Of a stretch of 10,913 nucleotides of DNA, positions 1-7,623 are shown piece after piece. The DNA is from an uncultured Collinsella sp. (GTDB lineage Bacteria > Actinomycetota > Coriobacteriia > Coriobacteriales > Coriobacteriaceae), in NCBI GenBank assembly GCA_900554585.1, contig USHS01000023.1, positions 1-10,913 of the forward strand, given 5' to 3'. A model generated the notes under the pieces. The model saw only the letters and a list, made by a program, of their open reading frames with translations. It was not told the DNA's origin and did not search any database. The translations under genes and the position numbers were made by a program. How positions within the stretch are numbered: position 1 is the stretch's first letter; each line of letters starts with the position of its first letter.

Positions 1-1045
1 TGCCGAAGCAGTCGCCTGGGACTAGGGCTACGTTTGCCTCTTTGATGGCTTTGATGCAGAAGGCTTCGCTTGTTAGGCCGAATTGTTTGATGCTCGGGAA
101 AGCGTAGAAGGCGCCGGCTGGTTCCACTACGTCGAGGCCCATGGCGTTTAAGGCTGCGAGCACGCGTTCGCGGCGGGCTCGGTAGACTTTGAGCATGGGG
201 GTTGGGTCGACGGTCAGGGCTCGGGCCGCGGCGTCCATCTCAAAAGAGACGGCGCTCGATACTAAGTATTGGTGGGCCTTTGCGATCTCGGCGATGACGG
301 GGGCTGCGGCTGCGAGCCAACCTAAGCGCCAGCCGGTCATGGCCCAGGGCTTGGAGAAGCTCTCGATGACCGCCGTCTGCTCGCGTAGCTCCGGGTGGCG
401 CTGGGCAAATCGCTCGTAGCCGTCCACGTAGACCAGGCGGTTATATACGTCGTCGCAGACCACGTAGATGCCCGCCTGCTCCGCTACGCGCCCCACGGCG
501 TCGAGCGATGCCGCGTTGAGGATGCAGCCCGTAGGATTGTTGGGCGTGCAGATGACGATGGCCTTGGTCGCCGGCGTCACGCAGGCACGAAGCGCGTCTT
601 CGTCAATCTGGAATTGCGCAGGCTCCGTATCTAAAAAGACCGCTTTGGCGTGGTTGGCCACGACGATGCTTTCGTACAGGCCAAAAGCCGGCGTGGGGAT
701 AATGACCTCGTCGCCAGGGTTGAGCATGGCCATAAACGTGGCCGACAGGGCCTCGGTCGCGCCGTCGGTCAGGATGACCTCGTCGGCCGAAAACGTAAGG
801 CCCGCATCCCCCATGTAGGCAGACAGCGCCTCGCGCAGGGCGGGGCGGCCGTTGTTGGGCGGATAGTGCGTGTCGCCGCGGTCCAGTGCGGCGGTCACCT
901 CGGCGCTAATCACATCGGGCGTGGGAAAATCGGGCTCGCCAAGCGCGAGCGCGATGCACCCCGGATGCTGGGCGGCGAGTGCGTTGATCCGGCGGATGCC
1001 GGAGGGCTTAAGCGTGGCAAGCGAGGTGTTCATGGGCAGACGCAT
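1..1045 (-). CDS. PLP-dependent aminotransferase (AspC/PatA-like, class I/II), 3' end outside window
   Basis: This is a cytosolic amino acid aminotransferase that uses pyridoxal phosphate. The minus strand reads open for 348 codons from ATG at 1045 to the window edge. Visible family marks are LALGEPDFPTPD near residues 33-44, TDGATEAL (93-100), the cofactor-contacting CTPNNPTG (166-173), DDVY (198-201), and SFSKPWAMTGWRLGW (229-243), in which Lys232 is the Schiff-base lysine. Family members are about 380-400 residues, so roughly 40-50 C-terminal residues lie left of base 1. The C-terminal arginine that binds the substrate carboxylate is therefore not seen, and the substrate (aspartate, aromatic or other amino acid) cannot be set. 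The start at 1045 is preferred over the in-frame ATG at 1033 because AAAGGA lies 5 bases upstream. It is divergent from the gene at 1139. Confidence 0.93.
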   Translation of the reverse strand, partial: MRLPMNTSLATLKPSGIRRINALAAQHPGCIALALGEPDFPTPDVISAEVTAALDRGDTHYPPNNGRPALREALSAYMGDAGLTFSADEVILTDGATEALSATFMAMLNPGDEVIIPTPAFGLYESIVVANHAKAVFLDTEPAQFQIDEDALRACVTPATKAIVICTPNNPTGCILNAASLDAVGRVAEQAGIYVVCDDVYNRLVYVDGYERFAQRHPELREQTAVIESFSKPWAMTGWRLGWLAAAAPVIAEIAKAHQYLVSSAVSFEMDAAARALTVDPTPMLKVYRARRERVLAALNAMGLDVVEPAGAFYAFPSIKQFGLTSEAFCIKAIKEANVALVPGDCFG

Positions 1046-1138
1046 GGCGTTCCTTTCGTAAGGGTTGCACTAGGATAGCGCGGCGAGGCGCCGCCAGACG
1101 GTGTAACCTAAACGGAAACCAACCGGAAAGGAGGCGGC
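1046..1138. promoter_or_regulatory. Short divergent intergenic region with a GC-rich hairpin
   Basis: These 93 bases must hold the start signals of both the aminotransferase (minus) and the 220-residue protein (plus). A perfect inverted repeat, GCGGCG-AGG-CGCCGC, sits at 1080-1094. A strong ribosome binding site AAAGGAGG at about 1127-1134 serves the plus gene. On the minus strand TATCCT at 1073-1078 is a possible -10, but I find no convincing -35 for either direction. The hairpin could be an operator or a structure in a leader; nothing in the sequence decides this. Confidence 0.35.
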
Positions 1139-1801
1139 ATGGAGACGACCGCACGCGGCGATGTACCAAAAACGTTGCAAACCATTGCTTATATCAGTAT
1201 TCCCGAGAGCGCCGATCTTGAGTTTTTGCTTTGGGACCTGCAGGATGCCATCGCCGCCTATGCTCAGCTTTCTGGCACCGCGCTCCCCCGCCCGGTTGAC
1301 TTGGAGGCGGATGATGCCGGCAGCGTTGTGGACGGCATTGTATTCGCTGTTGAAGATGTGGCTGACGATGAGACGTTGACAGCCATCGAGCAGGCGCTTG
1401 AGCGCTTTGGCGGTACGGGAACACGCGTCTATGCCGCGATTCGAGCCGCACAGGAGGGCGCTAAGCAGGCGCGCGGGACCGCCGTTCGTCTGCACGAGGC
1501 ATGTGAGCGCCATGGCCAATTGTGGTGTGGCGGCGTTGTCGTCTGTGCCGACAGCGGTATTGCGGCGCTTCGCCACTCCCCGCGTATGGGCCTCTTGCGC
1601 CGGCCATTTTCCGAAGCGATGGACAAGCTTGTGGGCGCTGTGCGCATGGGATGCTCCATTGAGCATGCGCAGCGACTTGGCGGCGGCAATGCCGTCAACG
1701 TCAACGTCGACGGCATGATTTGCGCCGAGCCAGCCGTGCCCGCGCCGATCTGGCGAGGCGTTCTGAAACGTCTGGGCGCCCATGCTCAAACAAAAATCTA
1801 A
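1139..1801 (+). CDS. Uncharacterised protein, possibly flavodoxin-like/NAD(P)H-FMN reductase fold
   Basis: I do not recognise this 220-residue protein with certainty. It is probably soluble: there is no signal peptide or membrane segment. The pattern suggests a flavodoxin-like alpha/beta fold: an early strand TIAYISIP (15-22), a hydrophobic strand DGIVFAVE (65-72), a strand with RVYAAIRAA (96-104), then a helix leading to WCGGVVVCADSGI (129-141), and a C-terminal segment PAPIWRGVLKRLG (201-213). That order resembles flavodoxin-family proteins in which a small-residue-rich segment follows a WxGG-like turn. The usual N-terminal phosphate-binding loop is not evident, so flavin binding is doubtful. 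Coding status is well supported by AAAGGAGG 4 bases before ATG and by ordinary codon use. Its stop is 1 base from the convergent stop at 1803. The overlapping minus-strand reading frame at 1070-1957 is a shadow. Confidence 0.7.
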   Translation: METTARGDVPKTLQTIAYISIPESADLEFLLWDLQDAIAAYAQLSGTALPRPVDLEADDAGSVVDGIVFAVEDVADDETLTAIEQALERFGGTGTRVYAAIRAAQEGAKQARGTAVRLHEACERHGQLWCGGVVVCADSGIAALRHSPRMGLLRRPFSEAMDKLVGAVRMGCSIEHAQRLGGGNAVNVNVDGMICAEPAVPAPIWRGVLKRLGAHAQTKI

Positions 1802-1802
1802 A

Positions 1803-2366
1803 TTAAATAACAGCCCAGCCAACGGCTTCGTGCCAACGCTCAACAAGACGCTCCAGGCGCCAGGCGGCATTGGCGGGACTTGTCGAGGGCAGGACGATGG
1901 CAGGCAGCCCGGTGCGTTCTTGTAGATAGCGCTTGTAGAGCCGGCCAGCTGTACCACCGTTGCATATCACCTGCTCAATGGGAGCTGCGCCGGTAATGCG
2001 CTCGATATGTGCCGGCACAACGTTGCGAATGCTCGCGTCGCTCGAGCCCTTAATGTCGCAGCTCTCAATCACATCCCACAGGGCCACGCCACCGTTCAAC
2101 AGCATGGATCGCTTGGCGGCAATCGAGGCGTCGAGCGTCGCGGGCTCACCGCTTGCCAAAGGGTCGCCCTCGTTGGGCGGCACGGGCACACTAAGACACG
2201 CAGCCATCACGCGCCAAAAGCGGTTCTGAGGATTGCCGTAATAAAAGGCATTGGCGCGCGAAAGCACCGAGGGAAACGACCCCAGCACCAAAACGCGCGA
2301 GTGCTCGTCAAACACGGGTTCAAACCCATGCTCAATATGTTGATAGCCCTCATCCGGCGCTGTCAT
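1803..2366 (-). CDS. DNA-deoxyinosine (hypoxanthine-DNA) glycosylase, uracil-DNA glycosylase superfamily
   Basis: This predicted base-excision repair enzyme cleaves the glycosidic bond of deaminated bases; the closest family I recognise is the hypoxanthine-DNA glycosylases (UDG family 6). The 187-residue length fits. Diagnostic segments are LVLGSFPSVLSR (26-37), YYGNPQNRFWRVM (42-54), where family 6 enzymes carry a functionally important Asn, GVALWDVI (93-100), the strand VICNGGTAGRLY (133-144), and LPSTSPANA (159-167), the position of the DNA-intercalating loop in this superfamily. The start ATG at 2366 lies 3 bases after the stop of the GH13 gene. Its binding site GAGGG overlaps the last codons of that gene, so translation is probably coupled. 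Activity on uracil or xanthine as well as hypoxanthine cannot be judged from sequence. Confidence 0.88.
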   Translation of the reverse strand: MTAPDEGYQHIEHGFEPVFDEHSRVLVLGSFPSVLSRANAFYYGNPQNRFWRVMAACLSVPVPPNEGDPLASGEPATLDASIAAKRSMLLNGGVALWDVIESCDIKGSSDASIRNVVPAHIERITGAAPIEQVICNGGTAGRLYKRYLQERTGLPAIVLPSTSPANAAWRLERLVERWHEAVGWAVI

Positions 2367-2369
2367 GAT

Positions 2370-3746
2370 CTAGGCCCTCAACAAATAGCGCACCTCGTAG
2401 GGTGCAAGCTCGAGAGTACCCGTCAGCTCGACCGTGGGCGCATCGTCGGCAAGCAAATCGACAAAGGAGCTGTTGAGCTCGCCGGCGCCAAAGGTGTAAG
2501 GCTCGTCCACGGCGTTCACCGCCGCGAGCACCGTCGCGTCGTCGCAGGCGCGCTCGAACAGCAGCTGCTTGTTCTGGATCACCACGTTGCGATAGGCACC
2601 GTAGTTGAGAGCACGGGCAGCCGCGTCGTCGGCCGAGCGAAGGTGTGCGAGTTGCGTGATGAACGCCGTCAGCTCGTTGGGCGCAGGCTCATCGAGCGCA
2701 GGGCGCAGTGCCCAGTCGCCATCGGGGCCGCCCTTTTCGCCAGCAATTCCCCACTCGCTGCCATAGTAGACGCACGGGATGCCCGGCATGCCAAAGAGCA
2801 TGCCGTAGGCGGGACGCAGACAGGACTTGTCGGTGAGGATGCTCGCCAGGCGCGGCACATCGTGGTTGTCGACAAACGACAGCAGATGTTTGCCGCGGTA
2901 GATGCACCAGGGGTCGCCGCCAAACTGACGGTGCAGCGAATGGGCGATCTCGAACATGTTGACCGAGTTAAAGCTGGAGTACAGGCCCTTGTAGCACTCG
3001 TAGTTGGTGCAGGAGTCGAGCATCTCGTCGTTGACGATTTGGCCGTAGTCGCCGTGGAGCGTCTCGCCGATCAGCACAAAGTCGGGCTTGAGCTCACGGG
3101 TAAAAGCGTGCAGGCGGCGCATAAAGTCGCGGTCGAGCATATAGGCAACGTCCAGGCGCAGGCCGTCGACGCCAAAGACCTCGGCCCAGCGGCACACGGA
3201 TTCGAGCAGGTAATCGACCACGGCGGAGTTTTGCAGGTTGAGCTTCACGAGCTCAAAATGGCCTTCCCAGCCCTCGTACCAAAAGCCGTCGCCGTAGCAC
3301 GAGTCGCCATCAAAGCTGATGTGGAACCAGTCCTTGTAGGGCGAGTCCCACTTGCGCTCCTGCACATCGCGGAAGGCCCAAAAGCCACGGCCCACATGGT
3401 TGAAGACGGCGTCGAGCACCACGCGGATGCCGTGGGCATGCAGTGTCTCGCACACGGCGGCAAAGTCGGCATCCCCACCCAAGCGACGGTCGAGATGGCG
3501 CAGGCTGCGCGTGTCGTAGCCATGACTATCGGACTCGAGCGGCGGATTGATGAGCACAGCGCCAATACCGAGTTTTTGCAGGTAGTCGGCCCATTGGGCG
3601 ATTTTCATGATAGGAGCATCGGGGTTGGGCACGGCGTTAGCAGCCTGGGCGAGCTCATCCTCGGCAACGGGCGCGGCGTTTTCGCGCGGAGCTCCACAGA
3701 AGCCCAGCGGATAGATCTGATAGAACGTCGTCTCGTATGCCCACAT
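2370..3746 (-). CDS. GH13 alpha-amylase-family glycoside hydrolase
   Basis: This predicted cytoplasmic alpha-glucan/maltodextrin hydrolase of 458 residues has no signal peptide or membrane segment. All four GH13 signature regions are present: DAVFNH (112-117), GLRLDVAY with nucleophile Asp199 (195-202), GETLHG with acid/base Glu228 (227-232), and FVDNHD with the transition-state Asp296 (291-296). The chain runs straight into the (beta/alpha)8 barrel (TTFYQIYPLGF, residues 6-16) without the N-terminal domain of classical neopullulanases. A short C-terminal beta domain follows, ending PYEVRYLLRA. Product profile and whether it prefers cyclomaltodextrins, maltodextrins or pullulan cannot be told. 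The ATG at 3746 has GGGAGG about 7 bases upstream. It forms a two-gene unit with the DNA glycosylase 3 bases downstream. A sugar-efflux-type transporter lies upstream on the same strand, beyond a long inverted repeat. Confidence 0.93.
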   Translation of the reverse strand: MWAYETTFYQIYPLGFCGAPRENAAPVAEDELAQAANAVPNPDAPIMKIAQWADYLQKLGIGAVLINPPLESDSHGYDTRSLRHLDRRLGGDADFAAVCETLHAHGIRVVLDAVFNHVGRGFWAFRDVQERKWDSPYKDWFHISFDGDSCYGDGFWYEGWEGHFELVKLNLQNSAVVDYLLESVCRWAEVFGVDGLRLDVAYMLDRDFMRRLHAFTRELKPDFVLIGETLHGDYGQIVNDEMLDSCTNYECYKGLYSSFNSVNMFEIAHSLHRQFGGDPWCIYRGKHLLSFVDNHDVPRLASILTDKSCLRPAYGMLFGMPGIPCVYYGSEWGIAGEKGGPDGDWALRPALDEPAPNELTAFITQLAHLRSADDAAARALNYGAYRNVVIQNKQLLFERACDDATVLAAVNAVDEPYTFGAGELNSSFVDLLADDAPTVELTGTLELAPYEVRYLLRA

Positions 3747-3781
3747 AGCAACCTCCCGGTAAGCTCAACATAACGACATCC

Positions 3782-3787
3782 ATTGTA
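3782..3787 (-). promoter_or_regulatory. Candidate -10 box for the GH13 gene
   Basis: On the minus strand TACAAT (5 of 6 to consensus) lies about 35 bases before the GH13 start codon. It is just downstream of the long inverted repeat, in a position that would give a leader of about 30 bases. The matching -35 is poor (TTGGGG at a 19-base spacing), so this is a weak call. Confidence 0.3.
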
Positions 3788-3816
3788 TGCCCAGCTCGTA
3801 TCCCCTCCCCAAAATA

Positions 3817-3883
3817 AGTTGCGGTGGAATAGTTCCTGTTTGGGCATTCAGAGGCCTTAAACAAGAACTATTCCACCGCAACT
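3817..3883. repeat. Long near-perfect inverted repeat (25-base arms), REP/MITE-like or terminator
   Basis: The left arm 3817-3841 and right arm 3859-3883 are reverse complements over 25 bases with one mismatch, around a 17-base loop (3842-3858). The outer 19 bases of the left arm read AGTTGCGGTGGAATAGTTC. Outside the arms, CCCCTC (3802-3807) and GAGGGG (3887-3892) form a further, offset inverted pair. In minus-strand RNA the single mismatch becomes a G-U wobble and the stem is followed by UUAUUUU, so it could terminate the upstream transporter transcript. The stem is far longer than most intrinsic terminators need, and its arms are AT-richer than the surroundings. A dispersed palindromic element is therefore a fair alternative. 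No second copy is in the window. Confidence 0.75.
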
Positions 3884-3898
3884 GATGAGGGGACGTGA

Positions 3899-5095
3899 CT
3901 AGGCGACGGGCTTTGCGCGGCGTATGGCTGGGAACAGCACCGTAATGGCAAGGATGACGCCCACGACGGCAATCACCCCGCCCACGAAGCCGATCCAAGC
4001 GATACCGGGACCCGAAACCACGGCGCCGCCGATCGCGGTGCCCGTGCCGATACCCAGATTGAACAGGCCCGAGAAGATCGACATGGCGACGGCCGACGAA
4101 TCCGCCGGCGTGCACTTGATGAGCTCGGCCTGGAACGCCACGTTAAAGGCCGTGGCACAACAACCCCACAGCGCGCAGACGGCAAGCACTGCCACGAGCG
4201 ACGATGCGACCGGACCCATGAGCAGCAGAGCCACCGGCACGCCGGAGAGCGTGATAGCCAAGAACGGGAAGCGATGCCCATCGAACAGGCGGCCAAACAG
4301 CCAGCTTCCGAGCAGACCAGAGCAGCCAAACGCCGTCAGCGTCATGGTGATGGCGCCCGCGTCGACGTGAGCGACCTGCGCCAGGAAGGGTTCGATATAG
4401 CTGTAGCTTGCGTAATAGCCGGTCGCCATAAAGACCGTGACCGCGTAGAGCGCGATGAGGAACGGGTTCTTGAGCAGCTCGGGCAGCTGTTTGACGGTAA
4501 AGCGCTCGCCCGCCGGCATGGCCGGGAACACCGCGGCCTGGTACACCACCGCGGCGGCAGAGAAGGCCCCGACCACAGCGAATGTCATGCGCCAGCCCAC
4601 AGCCAGCCCGATGGCGCGGCCGATCGGCAGGCCAAAGATCTGCGCGATGGACGAGCCCGTGGCTATCATGCTGATGGCGAGCGCCCCGTGGCGGGTGTCG
4701 ACCAGACGCGAGGCCATAATCGAGGCGACCGACCAGAACACGGCATGTGCGCAAGCGACCACCAGGCGCGCACAGACCAGGATGGGATAAGTCGGCGCCA
4801 CAGCGGACAGAAACTGGCCCAGCGAAAACACGGCCAGCACGCCGAGCAGCATCCGCTTGAACTCAAAGCGCGAGGCAAACACCATGAGTGGCAGCGACAG
4901 CAGCATGACGCCCCAAGCATAGACCGAGATCATGATGCCTGCCTGGGCCTCGGTGAGCGAGAACGACGCGGCGATATCAGTCAGAAGGCCGATGGGCATA
5001 AACTCCGACGTGTTGAACACGAACGCACAGCAGGCGAGCCCGATAAGCGGGAGCCACTGCTTGAGTGAGATGCCATCTTGTCTTGCCTGAGTCAT
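3899..5095 (-). CDS. sotB: MFS transporter, SotB/YdeA-like sugar efflux family (DHA1)
   Basis: This inner-membrane proton-coupled exporter of 398 residues has about 12 transmembrane helices. It matches E. coli SotB in length and in marks I recall: FNTSEFMPIGLLTDIAASFS in helix 1 and the following loop, then the helix 2 segment ISVYAWGVMLLSLPLM. Further matches are HAVFWSV, the GWRMTF segment after helix 6, ASYSYIEPF in helix 7, and MSIFSGLFNLGIGTG near helix 11. Known SotB proteins export arabinose, lactose or IPTG-like sugars; drugs or amino acids are possible for relatives. I chose ATG at 5095. An in-frame ATG at 5143 would add 16 residues, but it lies upstream of the predicted -10 box (5132-5137) and lacks a binding site, whereas GAGAGG precedes 5095 by 8 bases. 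It sits between feoB and the GH13 gene, each gap holding a hairpin, so it is probably its own transcription unit. Confidence 0.88.
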   Translation of the reverse strand: MTQARQDGISLKQWLPLIGLACCAFVFNTSEFMPIGLLTDIAASFSLTEAQAGIMISVYAWGVMLLSLPLMVFASRFEFKRMLLGVLAVFSLGQFLSAVAPTYPILVCARLVVACAHAVFWSVASIMASRLVDTRHGALAISMIATGSSIAQIFGLPIGRAIGLAVGWRMTFAVVGAFSAAAVVYQAAVFPAMPAGERFTVKQLPELLKNPFLIALYAVTVFMATGYYASYSYIEPFLAQVAHVDAGAITMTLTAFGCSGLLGSWLFGRLFDGHRFPFLAITLSGVPVALLLMGPVASSLVAVLAVCALWGCCATAFNVAFQAELIKCTPADSSAVAMSIFSGLFNLGIGTGTAIGGAVVSGPGIAWIGFVGGVIAVVGVILAITVLFPAIRRAKPVA

Positions 5096-5131
5096 GTAGG
5101 AAACCTCTCCGATTGTCTTGGGCGGTGGGCG

Positions 5132-5160
5132 ATTATATAGCAACGGCCCCGCATCCGTCA
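5132..5160 (-). promoter_or_regulatory. Predicted promoter of the SotB-like gene
   Basis: The minus strand has a perfect -10 TATAAT (5132-5137). A -35-like CTGACG (4 of 6) lies at an 18-base spacing, inside the loop of the upstream hairpin. Transcription would begin near 5125, giving a leader of about 30 bases to the ATG at 5095. This placement argues against the longer reading frame starting at 5143. Confidence 0.6.
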
Positions 5161-5177
5161 GTACAGATGCGGGGCCG
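5144..5177 (-). terminator. Hairpin downstream of feoB, terminator-like
   Basis: A perfect 12-base inverted repeat, CGGCCCCGCATC (5144-5155) with GATGCGGGGCCG (5166-5177), encloses a 10-base loop. It lies about 40 bases after the feoB stop on the minus strand. The following minus bases are GTTGCTATATAAT rather than a clean T tract, so intrinsic termination may be incomplete. The arms also overlap the spacer and -35 of the next gene's promoter. Confidence 0.6.
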
Positions 5178-5218
5178 CAATCAACTCAATACACAGAGGT
5201 TGCGCCGTCAATACATAA

Positions 5219-7579
5219 CTAAGCCAACCCCAGCAATATGCCCGCTGAATGCACGACAAACGCCACGGTCCAGGCGACCGTCACTTGAAACGCGAACACG
5301 GCAACGGCATAGCGCGCGCCCAACTCGCTCTTGACGGCGCCGATTGCCGCCACGCAAGGCGGGTACAGCAGTGTAAAGACCAGGAACACGTAGGCGGTAA
5401 ACGGCGAAAACATGGTCGACAGTGCCGCGGGCGAGGTTGCACCCAAAAGCACCGTGAGGGTCGAGATGACACTCTCCTTGGCGATAAGTCCGGTGACGAG
5501 CGCCGTGGATGCACGCCAGTCGCCAAACCCAAGCGGCGTCAGCGCCGGTGCGATAATGCTACCCAGACCGGCAAGTAGGCTCTGCGACTGATCGGCGACC
5601 ACATTAAAGCGAATGTCGAACGTCTGAAGGAACCAGATGACCACGGTAGCGGCAAAGATAATGGTAAAGGCCTTGGTAATAAAGTCTTTGGCCTTATCCC
5701 ATGCCAGCATCACCGTCGTCTTGACGCTCGGCAGGCGGTAATTGGGAAGCTCCATGATAAACGGCACCGGGTCGCCCTTAAATGCCGTGCGGTTGAGCAC
5801 CAGGGCGGCAATGCAGCCGACCACGATACCAATCAGATAGAGCGAGACCATGGCGGGAACTGTCGCCTGCGGGAAGAATGCTCCGCACAGCAGACCGTAG
5901 ACCGGCAACTTGGCCGAACAGCTCATAAACGGCGTGAGCATGACCGTCATCTTGCGGTCGTGCTCGGATGGGAGCGTACGGGTCGACATGATAGCCGGCA
6001 CGGTGCAGCCAAAACCGACGAGCATGGGGACGAAGCTGCGGCCCGACAGGCCAAAGCGACGCAGTACCTTATCCATGACAAAGGCAACGCGTGCCATGTA
6101 GCCCGAGTCTTCCAGAATGGAGAGGAACAAAAAGAGCACGACGATAATCGGCAGGAAGGTCAGCACGCTGCCCACGCCCGTAAGCACGCCGTCGACAGCC
6201 AGCGAGCGCACCACGTCGTTGGTGCCGAACGCCTTGAGACCTGCATCGGCCGAGGCGATGATGGCAGCGATGCCGTCCTCCATGAGTCCCTGCAACGCCG
6301 CGCCGATCACGCCAAACGTCAGCCAAAAGACGAGGCCCATGATCACCAGGAACGCCGGAATGGCCGTGTAGCGACCCGTCAGGATGCGGTCGATCTTGAC
6401 GGAGCGCACGTGCTCGCGGCTCTCATGCGGCTTGACGACGCAGCGCCCGCACACGTCGCCGATAAAGCTAAAGCGCATATCGGCCAGCGCGGACAGGCGG
6501 TCGGTGCCGGCTTCGCCCTCCATCTGGGTAATGATGTGCTCGATAGCGTCGAGCTCATTGCGATCCAATTGAAGCGCCTCGGTCACCAGCTCGTCGCCTT
6601 CAACCAGCTTGGTCGCCGCAAAACGCACCGGAATGTGCGCCGTCACGGCATGGTCCTCGATCAGGTTGGCAATGCCGTGAATGCAGCGATGCAGTGCACC
6701 GCCGTCCGAGCCATCGGGCGCACAGAAGTCCAGGCGACCGGGGCGCTCGCGGAACCGTGCCACGTGCAAGGCATGATCCACCAGCTCGCCGATACCCTCG
6801 TTGCGGGCAGCGCTAATGGGGACAACAGGCACGCCCAACAGGCTCTCGAGCAGGTTGACGTCCACGGCGCCGCCGTTGGCCGTCACCTCGTCCATCATGT
6901 TGAGCGCGATGACCATGGGTCGATCGAGCTCCATAAGCTGCAGCGTCAGGTACAGGTTACGCTCGATGTTGGTGGCGTCGATGATATCGATGATGGCGTC
7001 GGGGTGCTCGTCCAGGATAAACTGGCGGCTTACGATCTCCTCGCCCGTGTACGGCGACAGAGAATAAATGCCGGGCAGGTCGGTAACGCTTGCCTCGGGG
7101 TGATTGCGGATGGTGCCATCTTTGCGGTCGACCGTCACGCCGAGAAAGTTACCGACATGTTGGTTGGAGCCCGTAAGCTGGTTGAACAGCGTGGTCTTAC
7201 CGCAGTTTTGGTTGCCGGCGAGGGCGAAATGCAGCGGCGCACCCTCGGGCACGGCCGTTTTTGCCGCACGGGGCGAATACGTCCCCTCGCCAAGTGCCGG
7301 GTGCTCCGTCGTGCCGATTGCGGCGTTAGTGCGCGGACCCGTGTCTGTGTCGTGAACACCCACGAGCTCGATGCGAGCAGCATCGTCCTTGCGCAGCGTC
7401 AACTCGTAGCCACGCAGGCGAATCTCGAGCGGGTCGCCCATAGGAGCGTACTTCATCATGGTGACTTCGGTGCCCGGCGTTAGGCCCATGTCCAAAATAT
7501 GCTGTCGGAGTGCCTGATCGTCCGATGCCACCGATGCGACAACGGCGTCCTTTCCAATCTCGAGTGTATCGAGCTTCAC
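5219..7579 (-). CDS. feoB: Ferrous iron transporter FeoB with fused N-terminal FeoA domain
   Basis: This inner-membrane Fe(II) uptake protein of 786 residues is a natural FeoA-FeoB fusion. The FeoA (SH3-like) domain is residues 1-73, with the family pattern LRQHILDMGLTPGTEV (24-39). A linker follows to about 115. The G-protein domain has G1 GNQNCGKTT (122-130), switch I NFLGVTVD (144-151), G3 DLPG (167-170), G4 NMMD (227-230) and G5 SAAR (256-259). The helical insertion domain spans about 265-390. The membrane part starts near 405 and contains the gate motifs GFGCTVPA (522-529) and SCSAKLPVY (553-561), with the cysteines thought to lie on the iron path. The start codon is GTG at 7579, with GGGGGAGG 9 bases before it; no better ATG exists. 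No separate feoA or feoC gene is seen nearby. Tandem repeats upstream suggest metal-responsive control. Confidence 0.97.
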   Translation of the reverse strand: MKLDTLEIGKDAVVASVASDDQALRQHILDMGLTPGTEVTMMKYAPMGDPLEIRLRGYELTLRKDDAARIELVGVHDTDTGPRTNAAIGTTEHPALGEGTYSPRAAKTAVPEGAPLHFALAGNQNCGKTTLFNQLTGSNQHVGNFLGVTVDRKDGTIRNHPEASVTDLPGIYSLSPYTGEEIVSRQFILDEHPDAIIDIIDATNIERNLYLTLQLMELDRPMVIALNMMDEVTANGGAVDVNLLESLLGVPVVPISAARNEGIGELVDHALHVARFRERPGRLDFCAPDGSDGGALHRCIHGIANLIEDHAVTAHIPVRFAATKLVEGDELVTEALQLDRNELDAIEHIITQMEGEAGTDRLSALADMRFSFIGDVCGRCVVKPHESREHVRSVKIDRILTGRYTAIPAFLVIMGLVFWLTFGVIGAALQGLMEDGIAAIIASADAGLKAFGTNDVVRSLAVDGVLTGVGSVLTFLPIIVVLFLFLSILEDSGYMARVAFVMDKVLRRFGLSGRSFVPMLVGFGCTVPAIMSTRTLPSEHDRKMTVMLTPFMSCSAKLPVYGLLCGAFFPQATVPAMVSLYLIGIVVGCIAALVLNRTAFKGDPVPFIMELPNYRLPSVKTTVMLAWDKAKDFITKAFTIIFAATVVIWFLQTFDIRFNVVADQSQSLLAGLGSIIAPALTPLGFGDWRASTALVTGLIAKESVISTLTVLLGATSPAALSTMFSPFTAYVFLVFTLLYPPCVAAIGAVKSELGARYAVAVFAFQVTVAWTVAFVVHSAGILLGLA

Positions 7580-7623
7580 GTCCGTGTTCCTCCCCCGGCG
7601 CCCACAGGGCGTTGCATTTTGTT

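Noticed and set aside
1070..1957. 295-codon minus-strand open frame opposite the 220-residue gene
   Set aside because: It overlaps the end of the DNA glycosylase and the whole plus gene; the plus gene has an AAAGGAGG site and better spacing, so this is a shadow.
2007..3773. 588-codon plus-strand open frame opposite the GH13 and glycosylase genes
   Set aside because: It is antisense to two well-supported genes, has no family-like motif or ribosome binding site, and is rich in Val/Ala/His/Arg as expected from the mirror of GC-biased codons.
5096..5143. 16-residue N-terminal extension of the SotB-like transporter
   Set aside because: It would start upstream of the perfect TATAAT box and has no ribosome binding site; ATG at 5095 has GAGAGG 8 bases upstream and fits the family N-terminus.
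5960..7483. 507-codon plus-strand open frame opposite feoB
   Set aside because: Shadow of feoB; composition is Ala/Val/His/Arg-rich with no recognisable domain and no binding site.
7590..7612. Small GCCC-ACA-GGGC hairpin in the feoB leader as a possible riboswitch
   Set aside because: Only a 4-base stem with a 3-base loop and no conserved aptamer elements; too little to call an RNA regulator.
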